Positions 1-11,765 of a stretch of 64,000 nucleotides of DNA are shown one piece after another. This stretch comes from Ophioderma brevispina (Eukaryota > Echinodermata > Ophiuroidea > Amphilepidida > Ophiodermatidae). Numbering within the stretch: position 1 is the stretch's first letter; every line of letters begins with the position of its first letter. The notes beneath the pieces were generated by a model. It made no database searches, had not been told where the DNA came from, and saw nothing but the letters and a program-made list of their open reading frames with translations. The stretch is taken from contig JAMKCH010044196.1 of assembly GCA_023653785.1 (NCBI GenBank), positions 1 through 64,000 of the forward strand, in the 5' to 3' direction. Both the position numbers and the translations under genes were made by a program.

Positions 1-961
1 AGGGTTGCCAGGAAATAATTTTGAAATATGAGTTCTTGCTTAAAGAAATCGTGAAACAAACTGTATGATTTAAGTTAAATAGGAACTGGACACCAGTGAA
101 AGTCTTTTAAAGTGCGCGGATTATTGTTTTAACTATTATGTGACTATTTCAACCTTGCTATTTGTTTTAAACAAAGGCAGGTAGGAACCAAGAGTGGGCC
201 ACATACAATGAGTGGAGTGGCCAAGGGCCCCTTTGCAAGTACACTTGTTAATTGTAATAGGTGAGATTATTGTTTTTTAAGCTCACCAAGCATTACAGTG
301 TGGCGTCGTGGGGAGATTGAGCCAGGAAATTTCGACCTGTTATGTTAAGATCATAGATCGGACAGGATATAGGCTGCAGTACAGGAGTGTTAAGAATTTG
401 CAAGATTACCACGCTGTTGGACTGGGGCCTCTTTGTTGGTAACAGCAACATACTGTCCTGCCTGAATGTGTGCATGTATGTGCACATACATGTATGATGC
501 ATGCTGCAGTGTGTGCATACATGGTTGTATGCAGGCAGACACATTCCGAGTTGGATCTCATATCATTAAAAGTGGTGTCTGTAAGTTATGGGGCAAGAAA
601 ATTGCAAAATGAAAACGTGGACTGTTTCAAATAATTTACCATCAAAGTTTGTCATGAGCAATTTAGGGTTGGAAAGAGATGCTACAGGCAGTTGGCTAGA
701 GCCAAGTGGATTTGAATGGGACCCCTGAATGACTTATATCATATTTGTACAATTTTCAAAAAAATGTGTCTTTCATTGTAATTTGTTCTTTTTTTTGATT
801 AATTTCATTTAGAATTCCATTTGACAGTTGCCTGCCTCAAGGCAAGAAGACACATAGGGATCCACTTTGTCAAACTGTTGTTGTCTGTTGTTGTCTGTGT
901 TGATGTCTGTTGTGAATAAGGGTTAACATATGCCTATACTATCAGCATACTTTGATGGATT
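1..961. other. Non-coding sequence, no gene seen
   Basis: All frames are broken by stops and I find no plausible splice-bounded exon. The only structure noted is the alternating purine/pyrimidine tract near 465-545. It could be intron or intergenic sequence. Confidence 0.5.
473..492. repeat. Perfect 20-bp palindrome in an alternating TG/CA tract
   Basis: CATGTATGTGCACATACATG reads the same on both strands. It sits inside a longer alternating purine-pyrimidine stretch (about 465-545) that could adopt cruciform or Z-form DNA. It is probably a microsatellite-derived palindrome. Confidence 0.7.
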
Positions 962-1312
962 GAAAACCAAACTTAAATCTAGATGCAACAGGGATCCCTC
1001 ATTTGCTGATGAGGTCAAATGTCAAATACCAAGGTCATGTGAAGGTCAAGTTTAAGATAGGCCTAAAATGTAAATGACCTAAATTGAAAAGTTGAAGTTC
1101 AAGTGGAACCAACCTTGGTTTAGTGCAGCATTGGACATCATTTGTGATGAGTCAAAGGTCACATGCCAAGGTAAAAGGTCAAGTGAAGCTAGGCTGAAAA
1201 ATGTAAAATTGACTTTCAATGGAAAGTGAAATTTCAATTGGAACCAAACTTGATCATAGGTGCAGAGTCATAGGTTGATGCGGTCAAGGTCACCTGCCAA
1301 GGTCAAAAGGTA
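962..1312. repeat. About 138-bp tandem repeat (2.5 diverged units) rich in AGGTCA
   Basis: The anchor 'ggaaccaa' or a close variant recurs near 964, 1103 and 1241, giving a period of 138-139 bp. Each unit carries two or three direct AGGTCA hexamers on the + strand: 1012, 1032 and 1043; 1156 and 1176; 1287 and 1300. One is the extended TCAAGGTCA (1284-1292), which is the known monomer site of ERR/SF-1-type nuclear receptors. The repeat is visible directly. Any receptor binding is inference, because old repeats can carry such hexamers by descent. Confidence 0.7.
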
Positions 1313-3492
1313 GATGAGCCTATCATTAACAAATCGCGACGGCAGGGAAAAGCGGTCCGAGGACGAGGTATTTTTTAGTAAAAAAAGAACAACTTTGCAT
1401 CGAAATGACTAAAAAAATGAGTGATTTCAGAGTCACATTGGGTGGTTTTTCAGCACAAACCACCATAAAGGATTTGCTACTGTTAAAGCGGCACTGGCAA
1501 CATTTTCACAAAAGATGACAGTCTTCATTGCCTCTCAAATGATAGTCTAGGGCCATTGGACGAATAGAGAACAGTTTACACACCTAAAAAAGCATACTCA
1601 AAAACAGATGAGGACGTTAATAAGTGGTTAAAGACATTCAGGTAATCTGTAGGCTAACCTTTAAAGTTTTCCATAACTTTAATATCACAAATGTGTTATA
1701 TTACAAACACCATTATCATAGACTCGTATTCATTGATATTTAAAAGGACAAAGGTCACAGACCGTTTAAACAAGTTGCTTGCGTTGGGAAACATGCAGAC
1801 GGCGAGCTTTTCTGTGTTAATCGCCATCTCCATTGTCTGCTGAATTAATGTCGTCTGGAACGGCATACGGGTGCGTTTTCTTGTGTTAACTCCATTTCTT
1901 CAATCTGCTGAATTAATGTCGCGCGACATTAATTATAAATTGTTTTGTTTACCATAAGGATGCTGATTTGTCTTACGTTTATTTCAGGTGAGGGCTCAGT
2001 GTATATAAACCTTACAACCATGCAAAAATACCATTTTGAAAAATCTTGAAAAAAATGAGGGCGCACTATTTTTTCACATGTGCCAGTGTCTCTTTAAGGC
2101 TTTCATGTCATTATCCGGATCAATATATTTAAGGGACCAAGAATAGGATTGGGGTATGAACAGGTATACACATTACCAAACCAATTACTAAAATAGCAAA
2201 TTACACATTTCACAGACCTTTTTGTGTGTTTGCACATGTTGCCTTGATAGAAAAAGATAATATGCCCATGTGATCCATGTAAATCACATTTAGCTCTCAC
2301 ATCAAAAGGAATGAAATTTGGTGCAAAACTTTTGACAGATGGGGTTTTGTCATTAAGGTTGTCCCTTTAAATCAGATTTATTGTAATTGAGATGCATCAG
2401 TTTTTAAAGTAAGTGTAAGAGACAACTAATTCACCCACTACAATTTTAACCTTTTTTTTCAATCATGGTAGGAAACCGTAGCAATATAAGTCTTAGTGCT
2501 TTTGAGAATGCTTTTCCAAAATGATGGCAGTCACTTTTTTGGGAAAAACAATCCTGAAAAGTCCACTAGGCTGTGGACTCATTTGAATGCCAATTTGAAT
2601 GCAATTCCCAATCTGGTCAACAAAGCACAAATTTCTATACTTTTATTCACCATAAGTTTAACGGTGAACTTTGATAAGTCCATGAGAAAACACTCGGGAA
2701 AGAAAAAGGCCTAATGCAACACTAGTGTCACTACATAGTAGCTATAGTGTTTTTGGCACAACTTTGGTGCCTCTCCTTTGACAAAATGTTGTGGAATATA
2801 ATGCAAAGCTGAACAGGTATTGTCACCTGCCAGTCAACCCCAAGAATAAAGAGCTCTCCATTTCATGGTGCATGTCTGTTTCAGGGAGCTGGTTTGAGGG
2901 GCAAAGTGTGCCACATGCAGTGTATAGTAACTTCAATAACCTCTAAACGTAATCTGTGGCATGTACGCCATGGCCTGTCATGTACAAGGTGGTTTTGTGG
3001 CAGATCTGCGTACCTAGGGGTCATTGAGAACATGCTCGGGGCAGGCTTGGGGGTTTTACTTTGGGTTTTTCATCGCAGATGTTTATTCCCGTTTTGGGTA
3101 CAGCCTCCTACGCACTGTCAGTGTGTATAATTCTGCTGTAGTGTCCATATGATCGTGGGGAAGAAATATGACTCAGGGCGACCCGATCTCGTGTGCCGGT
3201 AGTTTCCATTAGTAAGGGTACACCGTGTGTGTGTATACGTATGTAATTAGTCCCTGCCACGAGTAAATGAAGTAGCCGATGTAAAATAGGGATTTGTGAT
3301 CTGTGATGTCACTCTTGTGATTGGTTGATTGATTTGTTAGGACTATGTGTGTACGTGGATATGTAGCTATGTTTCGCGGAAGGCGCTGAAAGGATGTGAT
3401 TTGGTGTATACATGACTGTCTGTTTTGCGGCAAGAATTATCGTTTGCATGATAGCAGTGGATATAGGCTTATGTATGACATCATGTATACAT
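1313..3492. other. Non-coding sequence, no gene seen
   Basis: ORFs here are under 80 codons, lack recognisable motifs and have no convincing splice-site pairs. No internal repeat stands out at this scale. Confidence 0.45.
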
Positions 3493-3985
3493 GAAAAATT
3501 ACATTGGTGAAATTATCGCAATTTGACACCATTGTGCAAAGAAAATGTAATGTAATAGATGGGATTATTTTGTTTTGCACAACGATATGAGTGAAAAAAT
3601 CAAGGGTTTTGTCCGCGGTCAGTTTATATTATATAACGTTGAAACCACCAAGATTGTGTTGTCATGTTCGCGGAGCCTAATTGATGTGCAGTTATACGGC
3701 GTATTTTTGTTTTGTTGCACAAAGGAAACTCGTGTGTTATAGTAGTAGATAATTCAACTTATTTTTTAAATTTTTTTTGAGACCTAAATACTTGTTAAAA
3801 TAAATTGGTTAAATTTTCGCAATTCCACACCATTGTGCTAATGAAAATGTAACGTAATAGATGGAATTAATTTTGTTTTGCAAACGATATGAGTAAACAT
3901 CAGGGTTTTGTCCCCGGTCAGTTTATTATATGACATAATGCCTGAACCACCAAATTGTGTTGTCATGTTCGCCGGTGCCTAATGA
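3493..3985. repeat. Local duplication: two copies of a ~190-bp segment about 305 bp apart
   Basis: Positions about 3493-3685 and 3800-3985 share long matches, for example 'acaccattgtgc', 'cgatatgagt', 'gggttttgtcc' and 'ttgtgttgtcatgttcgc'. They differ by substitutions and short indels. No coding capacity is seen. It may be a diverged tandem duplication or part of a dispersed repeat. Confidence 0.7.
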
Positions 3986-4096
3986 ACTAGTCACATGGCA
4001 CCTTCTCAATTAATACAGTCATTGCTTAATACAAATTTCAAAATATATGAAGAAACCTAATCGACACAGTGAACATGGTTAACCAAGACTGAGATT

Positions 4097-5283
4097 AGCA
4101 TGTTCACACGATCGTTGTTAAGTCATTGGTAAGGTCGTTGTTAAGCACAGTAATGGTAAGCTAGGGAGTAGTGACCGTTGAAAAACACATAATTGGTTAT
4201 GTAACAACGAGTTAACAACGAACAGTGCTACTCAAGACGTCGATGTTAAGGGTACCTCCACGGACCTAGTAACGACATGCGGGTAAACTTAGTCACGTAG
4301 CGGGATACCATAAACGAATCGCCATTTAGTTCTTGTGTTCATCAACTTGGACGCAGTCTTTGTGTTTGTCTGTAGTACAGTTTACGTTTTTCCAATTTAT
4401 TTTGATAAATGGCATCATCATCTAGTAGTACAGCATGAAAACAAGCGAACACGGAACCAAACTGGTCCGAGAGATACAAGCATTAATCGAGATTGAAAGG
4501 AACCCACCGTGCACGATAACATTTGAATGGCAGACAACTCAAACTAGGGATTTCCCTTTTCTCGATCACGTGACCGTTGACAGACAGCATAGTGTCCCAT
4601 GTTGGTATGCACACACAGGTAGGTGCCAAGTATTTTGAATAGTGTTGAAAAAGAAATCCTTAAAATAATTTTTATTGAGAGAGTAAATTATTTATCGGAT
4701 TACAATCTAAATAAGTAATATTCATTGTTATTTGTTCGAGATTAGAATTTATATTGATGTATTTAAGTGAGCAATCGTGAATAATCACAGCAGTGCGAAT
4801 AAAAAAATGTGCCGTAAACGGCCATGGGGACGAGGAACCACCTTTTCGTTGATGAGCAGACCTTTGTTTTTGATGATGTCATGGTTGGGGCTGGATCGCT
4901 TCTCACTGATTGGGGTAGGGGGGATGATAATCGGCATAAACAGCGTTGGACTGCCAGAATCCTCTGGTCATAGTAATATGAAACACATAAGCAAAATAAT
5001 CGCTTTTAAAAAACACACTCCTGCTTGAAGGTTCCATTTTGGCATTGTTTACAATGGGGTTGAGTTTTCCCGGGGTTTTTCCAGGTCAGCGGATAAAAAG
5101 GCGGCACGCTACTTCCGCTTATTTACCAATGACCGATGAAGGCCGCTCGCTGTAACTTTGGAAGGGTATTGTTGTTAAGTTCCGTGTGGACGTGCATCGT
5201 TGTTAAGAGGCCTAATGAGGACTTGAATTTTTTGTTGGTAACGCTACGTCGAAAGTAGGCCACCGTCTGACCACACCCTATTG
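4097..5283 (+). mobile_element. Harbinger-like TIR transposon, copy 1 (defective)
   Basis: This 1.2-kb segment is repeated in reverse complement at about 52485-53640, and its left end recurs at about 45511. The ends carry a shared TIR-like core (G..TGTTCA.AC on the left, its complement at the right) followed by subterminal direct repeats of GTTGTTAAG. An ATG at 4409 opens a reading frame that meets TGA after nine codons. The same frame in copy 2 stays open there, so copy 1 carries a disabling change. Downstream residues include the run REIQALIEIER, which resembles the Myb/SANT-like protein of PIF/Harbinger elements. That family assignment is inference, and no transposase catalytic domain is present. 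Confidence 0.55.
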
Positions 5284-5907
5284 TGATCACAAAAATCTGT
5301 ATGCACTATGCAATCATGTTTGTGATTGGTTTTATCTGGTTGTCAGGGAAACGTGCTGTCCTTACATACCAGAGCAACTTAGTGGGCACTGTTTATATCG
5401 TCATATATACCAGTTAACAGCACATGATTTAAACATGCTAGTGCCTGGTATCCTTTGAAATAGGTCGGCTGACTGTTACACACTGGGCAATTGTATCTGT
5501 TAGGAGTTTTTTTTTTTTTTGTTTTTAAATACTATGGGCCATAACGATTCCCAGGAATGGATTCGCAGCAAACAAAAGAGTGACGTAGGATGTTAACTGG
5601 GTCTATTTCACTGTCCAATTTCTAACAGTGGTCTGTATAACTATTGCATGCGTCATCTATTACAAAAGAGTACTCCATGCCATTATAGGCCTATTTTACA
5701 CTTGGCATGCATGCAATTGAAAATGAAGATTTAAAAAAAGGCAAGATATTTATAACTATTACTTTGATGATGGAGACCCTGGAAAATGACTACTCCTTAA
5801 AAAAAATGTCTTTGTTCATGTTGGACTATTTTATGTTGCTGATAAATTAGTGTTAATCCGACAATGCCTTTTCTCCTTTCCCCCCCCCCCCCCCCTCCCC
5901 ACCTTTT
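5284..5907. other. Non-coding spacer with poly-T and poly-C runs
   Basis: No gene is seen. A T run lies at about 5506-5521 and a C run at about 5881-5895, immediately before the start of the large tandem duplication at 5908. Homopolymers flanking a duplication boundary are also a common assembly trouble spot. Confidence 0.5.
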
Positions 5908-7082
5908 TTCCTTGTGGAAATCTTGGAAACCAACAACCGAAGACCAAAACATGAGTGTCTTATTTTAAAACCCAGAGTAGTTTTACTCGTCTCTGCTTTG
6001 GACTGGTCAAATGATACATGGTGTGGAATAAACCTGATTGTAATTACTAGCGAGAAAATTGAACGGTTTTTGGTCGGGTACTCTTCGTTGTCTCACAAAT
6101 ATGGAAAAGTTAACATGCATCTCTACGGCGACCCATTTTTCCTTTTTTCCCACAATTGCCTTTCGGTATTATTCCGGCTTGAGAATTTTTAAACACTACA
6201 CGCCAACTTTTTTTTTTTTCAATTTTAGAAACAGGAATTACGACTTACCGGACCGCCGTAAAGGTCTCCGGATTTGTTTCATGCATTTGTGGTCCTTTAG
6301 AGTATAAGCACAATCATCGTCCCTTTACCATACCCAATTAACCCTCCAGCTGCAATTCAACTATATTTTGTCTCATGAAACACTTGCTAAAAGTACACCT
6401 CCGTCCAAAAGTACCATCTCACCCCAAATATTGCCAACATTTTCCTATATGTAAATACAATATTTATATATTTTTTTCTTATTTACAGTCACCTCACAGC
6501 TTAAATTGTTAATCTTCTTTTATTTTTGTACACTCTTATACAATAAAAAAATTTTGCACACAAGTGATGGTCCACTGTGTACTTCTTCATGTACCTCGTT
6601 CAAACCCATCAATGCCACTAACACGATGATTGTCTTTTTAAAGACTATTCTTGTTAAATGATGCCCGCACGGGATGTATTGGTTATAATAACATGACAAG
6701 GGGGGCTGGGCAAGGAAGACTGCAAGCAAGCATATGAATCTCTTGTGGTTGAAAGTTGTTCCTCACTACTAGTAGTGGACATCTGCTGGGCCTTTCTCCA
6801 GTTAGCTGACCTCTGTTTTTCACACTACCCTTGGTGCTTAGTCATAGGGTGTTTTGAGTCCATCCCACAATGCCCAGTTTTGGGAAACTTTTAAGTCCCA
6901 TTAAGTCATGTGGAACCCACAAAAGTCCTTTTTCTTAACAACATAAAACCCCAGAAATTTTGCGCTCATTTTAGCCCCAACGTTAGTACTTAGTAATTTT
7001 TGCATGATCTGAAATGTCTTGTGATAATTGAAGTTTGAAAACTTTTTATCCATTAGTACTGAATGTGTTTTATTTAACAGTA

Positions 7083-7545
7083 CAGTATAAGCCATTGTGG
7101 CTTAAAAGGAAAGTGTATGACCAGTGCATTCTCCATCATACATATGCCTCAGAAACAATGGACGCTAACCAATTAAAATGGGAAAGAAAGTTAACAGCCG
7201 CTGCACATAACATGGAAAGATAATGCTAACATAACATCAAAGATCACAAACTATAAATGGATAAGGGAACGACAAAGTACGGGACATAATGGAAAGTAAT
7301 CCAAACATCGGAAATGGTATGCTGGCCAATCTCCCTTAAGGGGAGGTGAAAGATGGAGCAAACTGACTACTATATGGACACCACTTGATGGAAAAAGGAC
7401 AGAGTAGGCAAAGAAAGAGATGGAGATAAATACACAATTCTGGGAATGAAACTATGGTACAACAACTATGCAGGAGAGAGAGAAATGGAGACATCATGCT
7501 GAGACCTTCATCCAGCAGTGGATTGAAAACAGGCTGAGAAGAAGA
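7083..7545 (+). pseudogene. 3' end of a non-LTR (RTE-like) retrotransposon reverse transcriptase ORF, decayed
   Basis: Read across several frames, the + strand encodes the carboxyl-terminal tail typical of RTE-like LINE polyproteins: a YASET segment, a basic RK stretch, a W-GH-type motif region and a GR-R-RW-D motif. The duplicate at 28375-28825 shows the same motifs more legibly. Frameshifts break the frame repeatedly, and the endonuclease and catalytic reverse transcriptase domains are absent, so this is a 5'-truncated dead copy. The family call rests on recognised motifs, not on a search. Confidence 0.6.
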
Positions 7546-7689
7546 TACCACATTGCACTGCAATTCTGGATGATCAAAACACCCTCTGGTGCCTTAGTCT
7601 TCCACACAAGCAAACCCTCCAGCCCTGCGCCAGAAAAATACAAACACCAATTCCTTTGTGATAAAATTGTGCATAATCAATGAACCACA

Positions 7690-7860
7690 CGTAGGCACAG
7701 AATCGCTTATCGAGCCAGCGACGCTGGTAGCTCGCCATCTCCGCTTTTGTTTCTGGGCACCATAGGTTTTCCTGGTTCGAATCTGCCCGGAACCTCACAA
7801 CTTGAATGAGGATTGGCTGCCTTCGTCTGCAGTTTGGGTTATTTTCAGCAATTTGGGTTT
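7690..7860 (+). repeat. SINE- or LINE-tail-like segment with a B-box-like motif
   Basis: The segment follows the LINE fragment and is repeated at 28985-29160. It contains GGTTCGAATC (7781-7790), which resembles the RNA polymerase III B box, but I do not see a good A box at the right distance. It may be the head of a decayed tRNA-derived SINE or simply LINE 3' sequence. Confidence 0.25.
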
Positions 7861-8002
7861 TCATAATGATGTATTAAACTATTGGTAAAGGAATGGTTAT
7901 TAAAAAAACCTTAATTTTTGCTTACACAGGATATTTTGCAAATTTCATTTCGTTTGAAATTTTGCAAGTTTTTTTTTTCCAGAATCTTTAACAAGACTAT
8001 TT

Positions 8003-8288
8003 AGTGGCAGCGACAGACTTCTTTTTTCCTGGGGACCAAGTGAATTTTTTTTGGGGGGGGGGGGGGGCAAAAGTAAATGTTGGGGAGAAAATCAAAATTC
8101 TAAAGATTTTTAAAACAACTTTTGGCTCAAAATCAGTGATTTTTACCAAAATTTTGGTGGGTTTGGTGGCTCCAACTTGCTGATTTTTTTGACAAAAATC
8201 CTCATTTTTCTCCTGGCCAGGGGAGGAAAGCTGGGGGAAAGAAAAATTAGGGGGCAATTACCCCCTCCCCCTCTGGTGCCGCGCCACT
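8003..8288. mobile_element. hAT-like MITE, about 286 bp, copy in unit 1
   Basis: The left end AGTGGCAGC and right end GTGCCGCGCCACT form imperfect terminal inverted repeats. They are flanked by GACTATTT on the left and GACTATTG on the right, an 8-bp target duplication with one mismatch. Eight-base duplications with AGTGGC-type ends are typical of hAT elements. The interior has a G run (about 8050-8067) and no coding capacity. The duplicate at 29294-29562 shows the insertion predates the tandem duplication. Confidence 0.6.
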
Positions 8289-9220
8289 GACTATTGAAAC
8301 CTATTACATTAAATATATTTTTGTTGTGTCCTGGCATTGGCGTTTTCCATGTTGATTAGCAAAAATAAACCACCATGAAAATATCCTATTAATCCAATTT
8401 TTTGACTAGAGCATGAAAAATGGTATAATGAAATGGCCAACACATTTGAAAGTGTGTTGGTCATAGTCTTTCATACTTATGGTTGTGGCTCCCACCTTTT
8501 TTTGGGAAGACCCACCAATAAAGGTACTACATTGCTTTCCCAACCCAGTGAAAACTTTGTTCCAATTTTGTAGAACCCATAAAGAGCTAAAAATTGCTTA
8601 TTTTTTTTTGACAAAGGTTTGCTAATTTGATTCTAATAAAGGTGTGTATTCCTAATTAAGATATGATGACTTAACATTCGCAGCAAATGAACACAGCCAG
8701 TTCAGACATAGTTAGTGATAATTAGTCTAATCTGGCTTACTAGCGGTAGAAAAAGTGGCAAAACGACAAAATAGCCGTTTTTACCTTCCATCCAAACCAC
8801 TTGAGAACGCCACCAGATCTGTGTGATTTTTGATTGTAGCATTTAAACCTTTTTTTATTCTTTTTTTTATACATAGATAACTCAAACGCTGTTAATTTGT
8901 AGGTTTGGCGAATTCATTTTAAAATCGGACGTTTTTAGCTTTCCGTGCCATACAAACACCATGCAAAATTCCGATTTGGGGCACTGCCGGCCAAAAATCG
9001 CCATCGCATTCCTTAGCAATGAAAATTTGATTTTTTAGATTGTAAATGTTATCTGGGATATGGTATAATAGGTAGAAGAACATGGAACTATAAAGCGATT
9101 GGTTATTTACTTTTTCGGCGATTTCAAGCCCTGTTTTCTAAATGAGCACCAATTTAGAAAGGATGTACTCTTAGGTATAGCGGGGTCAAATGGAAAACGC
9201 ATCTTAAAAGGACTACTCTA

Positions 9221-9575
9221 AAGACACTATCAGTGATTTGAAAAATATTTGAAATTCAGGAATAGCTTCCAAGTGAAGGATCAGTTGTAGGAATTCTTAT
9301 AAGTTACCTTTTCCAGCTGTAGGAATTGAAAGAAAGGAAGGAGAAAACGGCAGTGATCCAAGATACGATTCTCTATTCCATTACGGGTTAGTCGTTATTG
9401 TCCGTTCGGACAGTAAGGACTAAAATCTCAGATTATGTCCTTATTGAGGTTGATTATGGTCTTATCATTTGCAGGGATTGTTAGGATTTACAGTAGTTGT
9501 TACGTCATGACTAACATCTGTTTTTGATGATTTGTTCGATTTGCTTGATTTAGGCAAATAACTGGATTGTGTCTT
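9221..9575. mobile_element. 355-bp TA-flanked MITE inserted in R copy A
   Basis: The termini AAGACACTATC.AG and CT.GATTGTGTCTT are inverted repeats flanked by TA on both sides (9219-9220 and 9576-9577). The other three R copies run straight through this point ('ctactcttaagtatagcgg' in copy B), giving paralogous empty sites. TA duplications are typical of Tc1/mariner-type elements. A relative lies at about 17223-17590. No transposase is encoded. Confidence 0.75.
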
Positions 9576-10041
9576 TAAGTATTATAGGGAGGATACAAGG
9601 GGAGAAAACAAAATCATTAGTGCAGTATTAGGCTTAAATATGTTTTTATTGGAAATACTGTCATGAAAATCTTTATTATAGAATATACTGTCATCTAGTG
9701 CTCTCTGTTGGACTCTTAAACAGTCTTTTGTAAATATTCGACCTGTTACCGGAAAGCTTGCCTATGCATACAGAACCGCAGCATGTCCATTTTCAGCGAG
9801 AGATTGTGGGGACTTGGATCTCATGGCCAGCATATATGATTGTACAGATTTGTGTGTTCAATGTGAGAGTATTCTTTAATTCTTGTTTGGCATTCATTAA
9901 AATTTGTAGTGACTTTTCATGGAAAAGTGAACACCAAACATTCTCATTCTTCGTCCAAAATTGCCCTGTTTCCTTATAAAGTAAATAGGATTAGTTTGTC
10001 AGTATCTCCCTTTGAAGTTCAGATTCTATCCACCCGGTTTC

Positions 10042-10100
10042 TTAGCTCAATCAGTTAGATGCCTTTATAGAGTAAACATTTGAAGCCGGGTAGAATTTGA
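10042..10100 (+). other. Degenerate tRNA-like A/B box pair within R
   Basis: TTAGCTCAATCAGTTAGAT resembles a polymerase III A box, and GGGTAGAATTTGA about 45 bases further on resembles a decayed B box, which is close to the normal tRNA spacing. The pair occurs in modified form in all four R copies. No clean cloverleaf can be drawn, so this is at best a tRNA relic or a SINE head. Confidence 0.3.
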
Positions 10101-11152
10101 GTTTTTAAGCACATCACATCCGTGCACTGGGCAAATCAAGCAAAAGATAGATATCAGTATCCTTTAGTTTCAAAACTTTTTATATATAACCCACCTACCC
10201 TCCCCACCCACCAATCAGTTGGATTTTATTCTCCGATTGAATGAAATGAAAACCAGATTTTGCAGGATTCAACATTGACTAGGGGATTGGGGTGGTGAGA
10301 TTTGACCAAATAAAGAGCATGCTGAACATGTTTAACACTCATATATTTCATTACATGGGCAATAGGAACAGACTACTAATGCATTAATGTAATCTCTCTT
10401 TTTAATCACTAATTTGGATCATTTAACCATTAAAATTCGGTAGATTGTTTTGCATATAACTGAAGTCTGGTGTCGACTATAACACACCCCCAAAACACCA
10501 CTCTGTTCCCTCCTACATTAATATTAATAGAGTATGTTAACAGAAAGCAAATGAGATTTAAGACAGACAAAAACCTTACGAGATGGAGGGGTAAACAAAG
10601 TGGGCGCACTGTAGTTTAGAGCGAAAATAACTAACCCAACATTGATCGGTGGGGATAGGGAGGGGCTGCAATGGATAGCGAATGCTCCAAGCCTCCCAAA
10701 CAAGTCGGACATGATTTTCCTAATATACTCTTAAGGAAATACGGCAAATAATCGGGGGGGGCAAAAGAGCAGTGGTGTTCCAACACATTTCGACCGAGAT
10801 TATGTCTGCAAAGTGAAAAAATAATCATCCAATTTTGACATTTTTTCTCATGAAACTCTTATTTATGACAGGCTTTCTTTTACAACGAAAATTAAGATGC
10901 ACAAAAAATAAACATATTGGTTAGTTTGCTTGAAAAAAGAAAAACAGGGGGTCAACTTAGGGAGTGCTCATGAAAAATGTACTGTAGCATATTTGGCTCA
11001 AAGTCGTCCATAAAGACAGAAAAAGGCTTTGACTGAATTAGGGGTTTATACTAAATTAAAAAACATAGTAAAAGCATAATCAAAGAAATTCCTGATGTTA
11101 CCAGAGCACATTTTACCACGTGATTACTCAATATATAAAACACATAAAACAC

Positions 11153-11765
11153 AGGTATTATCCAGTGAGTGGGCAAGACCTATCCACGCGCGTGGAAGAA
11201 CGCCACCGTCGGAGTTCTTCAGCCAAGTGGGACAAAAATCTCCTACCGAGGAGTCGGAGGTATGCCACGCGAGTGAAGAACTCATCGTTGTGTGGTTGTT
11301 TTCCCACGCCGTGCGTGGCAACAACACCGAGGTAGGAGTTCTTTCACAGTAGTGGTGGCATTCTCTAATGCGCCGGTGTTTTCCCACGCAGTACGTGGCA
11401 ACAAAAAACGATGGTCGGAGTTTTCCCACGGAAGTGCGTTGGCATTCTCTAAGGAGCACGGTCGTATTCCCAACGCGTGCGTGGCAAAACACTGAGGTCG
11501 GAAGTTTTTCAAGTAGTGCGTGGAAATTCTCTAAGGAGCCGGTGGTTGTCACACGCAGTACGTGGCAAACCACCGAGGTCGGAGTTTTCCACGTATGTGC
11601 GTGGCAATCCTTCTAAGGCGCCGCGTGTTTTCCACGCGTAGGAGTACGTGGCAAACCAACACGCACCTCGGTGTTCGCCAGCGCTGGAATACTCCGCCGT
11701 CGGAAGGTTCCAACATAGTAAAGTAAACTAATTGGTTTGGTGTGTTCCCACGCAGGACGGATTTT
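11153..11765 (-). repeat. Left inverted arm: palindrome array of the foldback element
   Basis: Units of roughly 80-87 bp are marked by 'ctctaaggagc' near 11365, 11443, 11530 and 11610. They carry paired CCACGC...GCGTGG hairpin arms with short spacers, linked by 'caccgaggtcggagtt'. Orientation is opposite to the array at 20024-20940. Several overlapping ORFs cross it on both strands, but they arise from the stop-poor GC-rich repeat and are not genes. Confidence 0.75.

Larger units (their letters stand above)
8711..10575. repeat. Subrepeat R, copy A (1.5 kb plus a 355-bp MITE)
   Basis: This is the first of four copies of a segment starting near 'catagt..ta.aattagtct' and ending near 'atttaagacag..aacttta'. 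The others are at 23182-24683, 29974-31960 and 34803-36312. Copies A and C share one downstream flank and copies B and D another, so R was duplicated before the larger P-Q unit. It includes a degenerate tRNA-like stretch (10042-10100). No ORF is conserved across copies. Confidence 0.8.

Noticed and set aside
11095..11616. ORFs up to 149 codons on both strands
   Set aside because: Same cause: the left palindrome array. The frames are not conserved between units.
11153..11765. CRISPR-like array of palindromic repeats
   Set aside because: Repeats are irregular hairpins within a larger tandem unit, spacers are themselves repeated, no cas genes occur and the sequence is eukaryotic.
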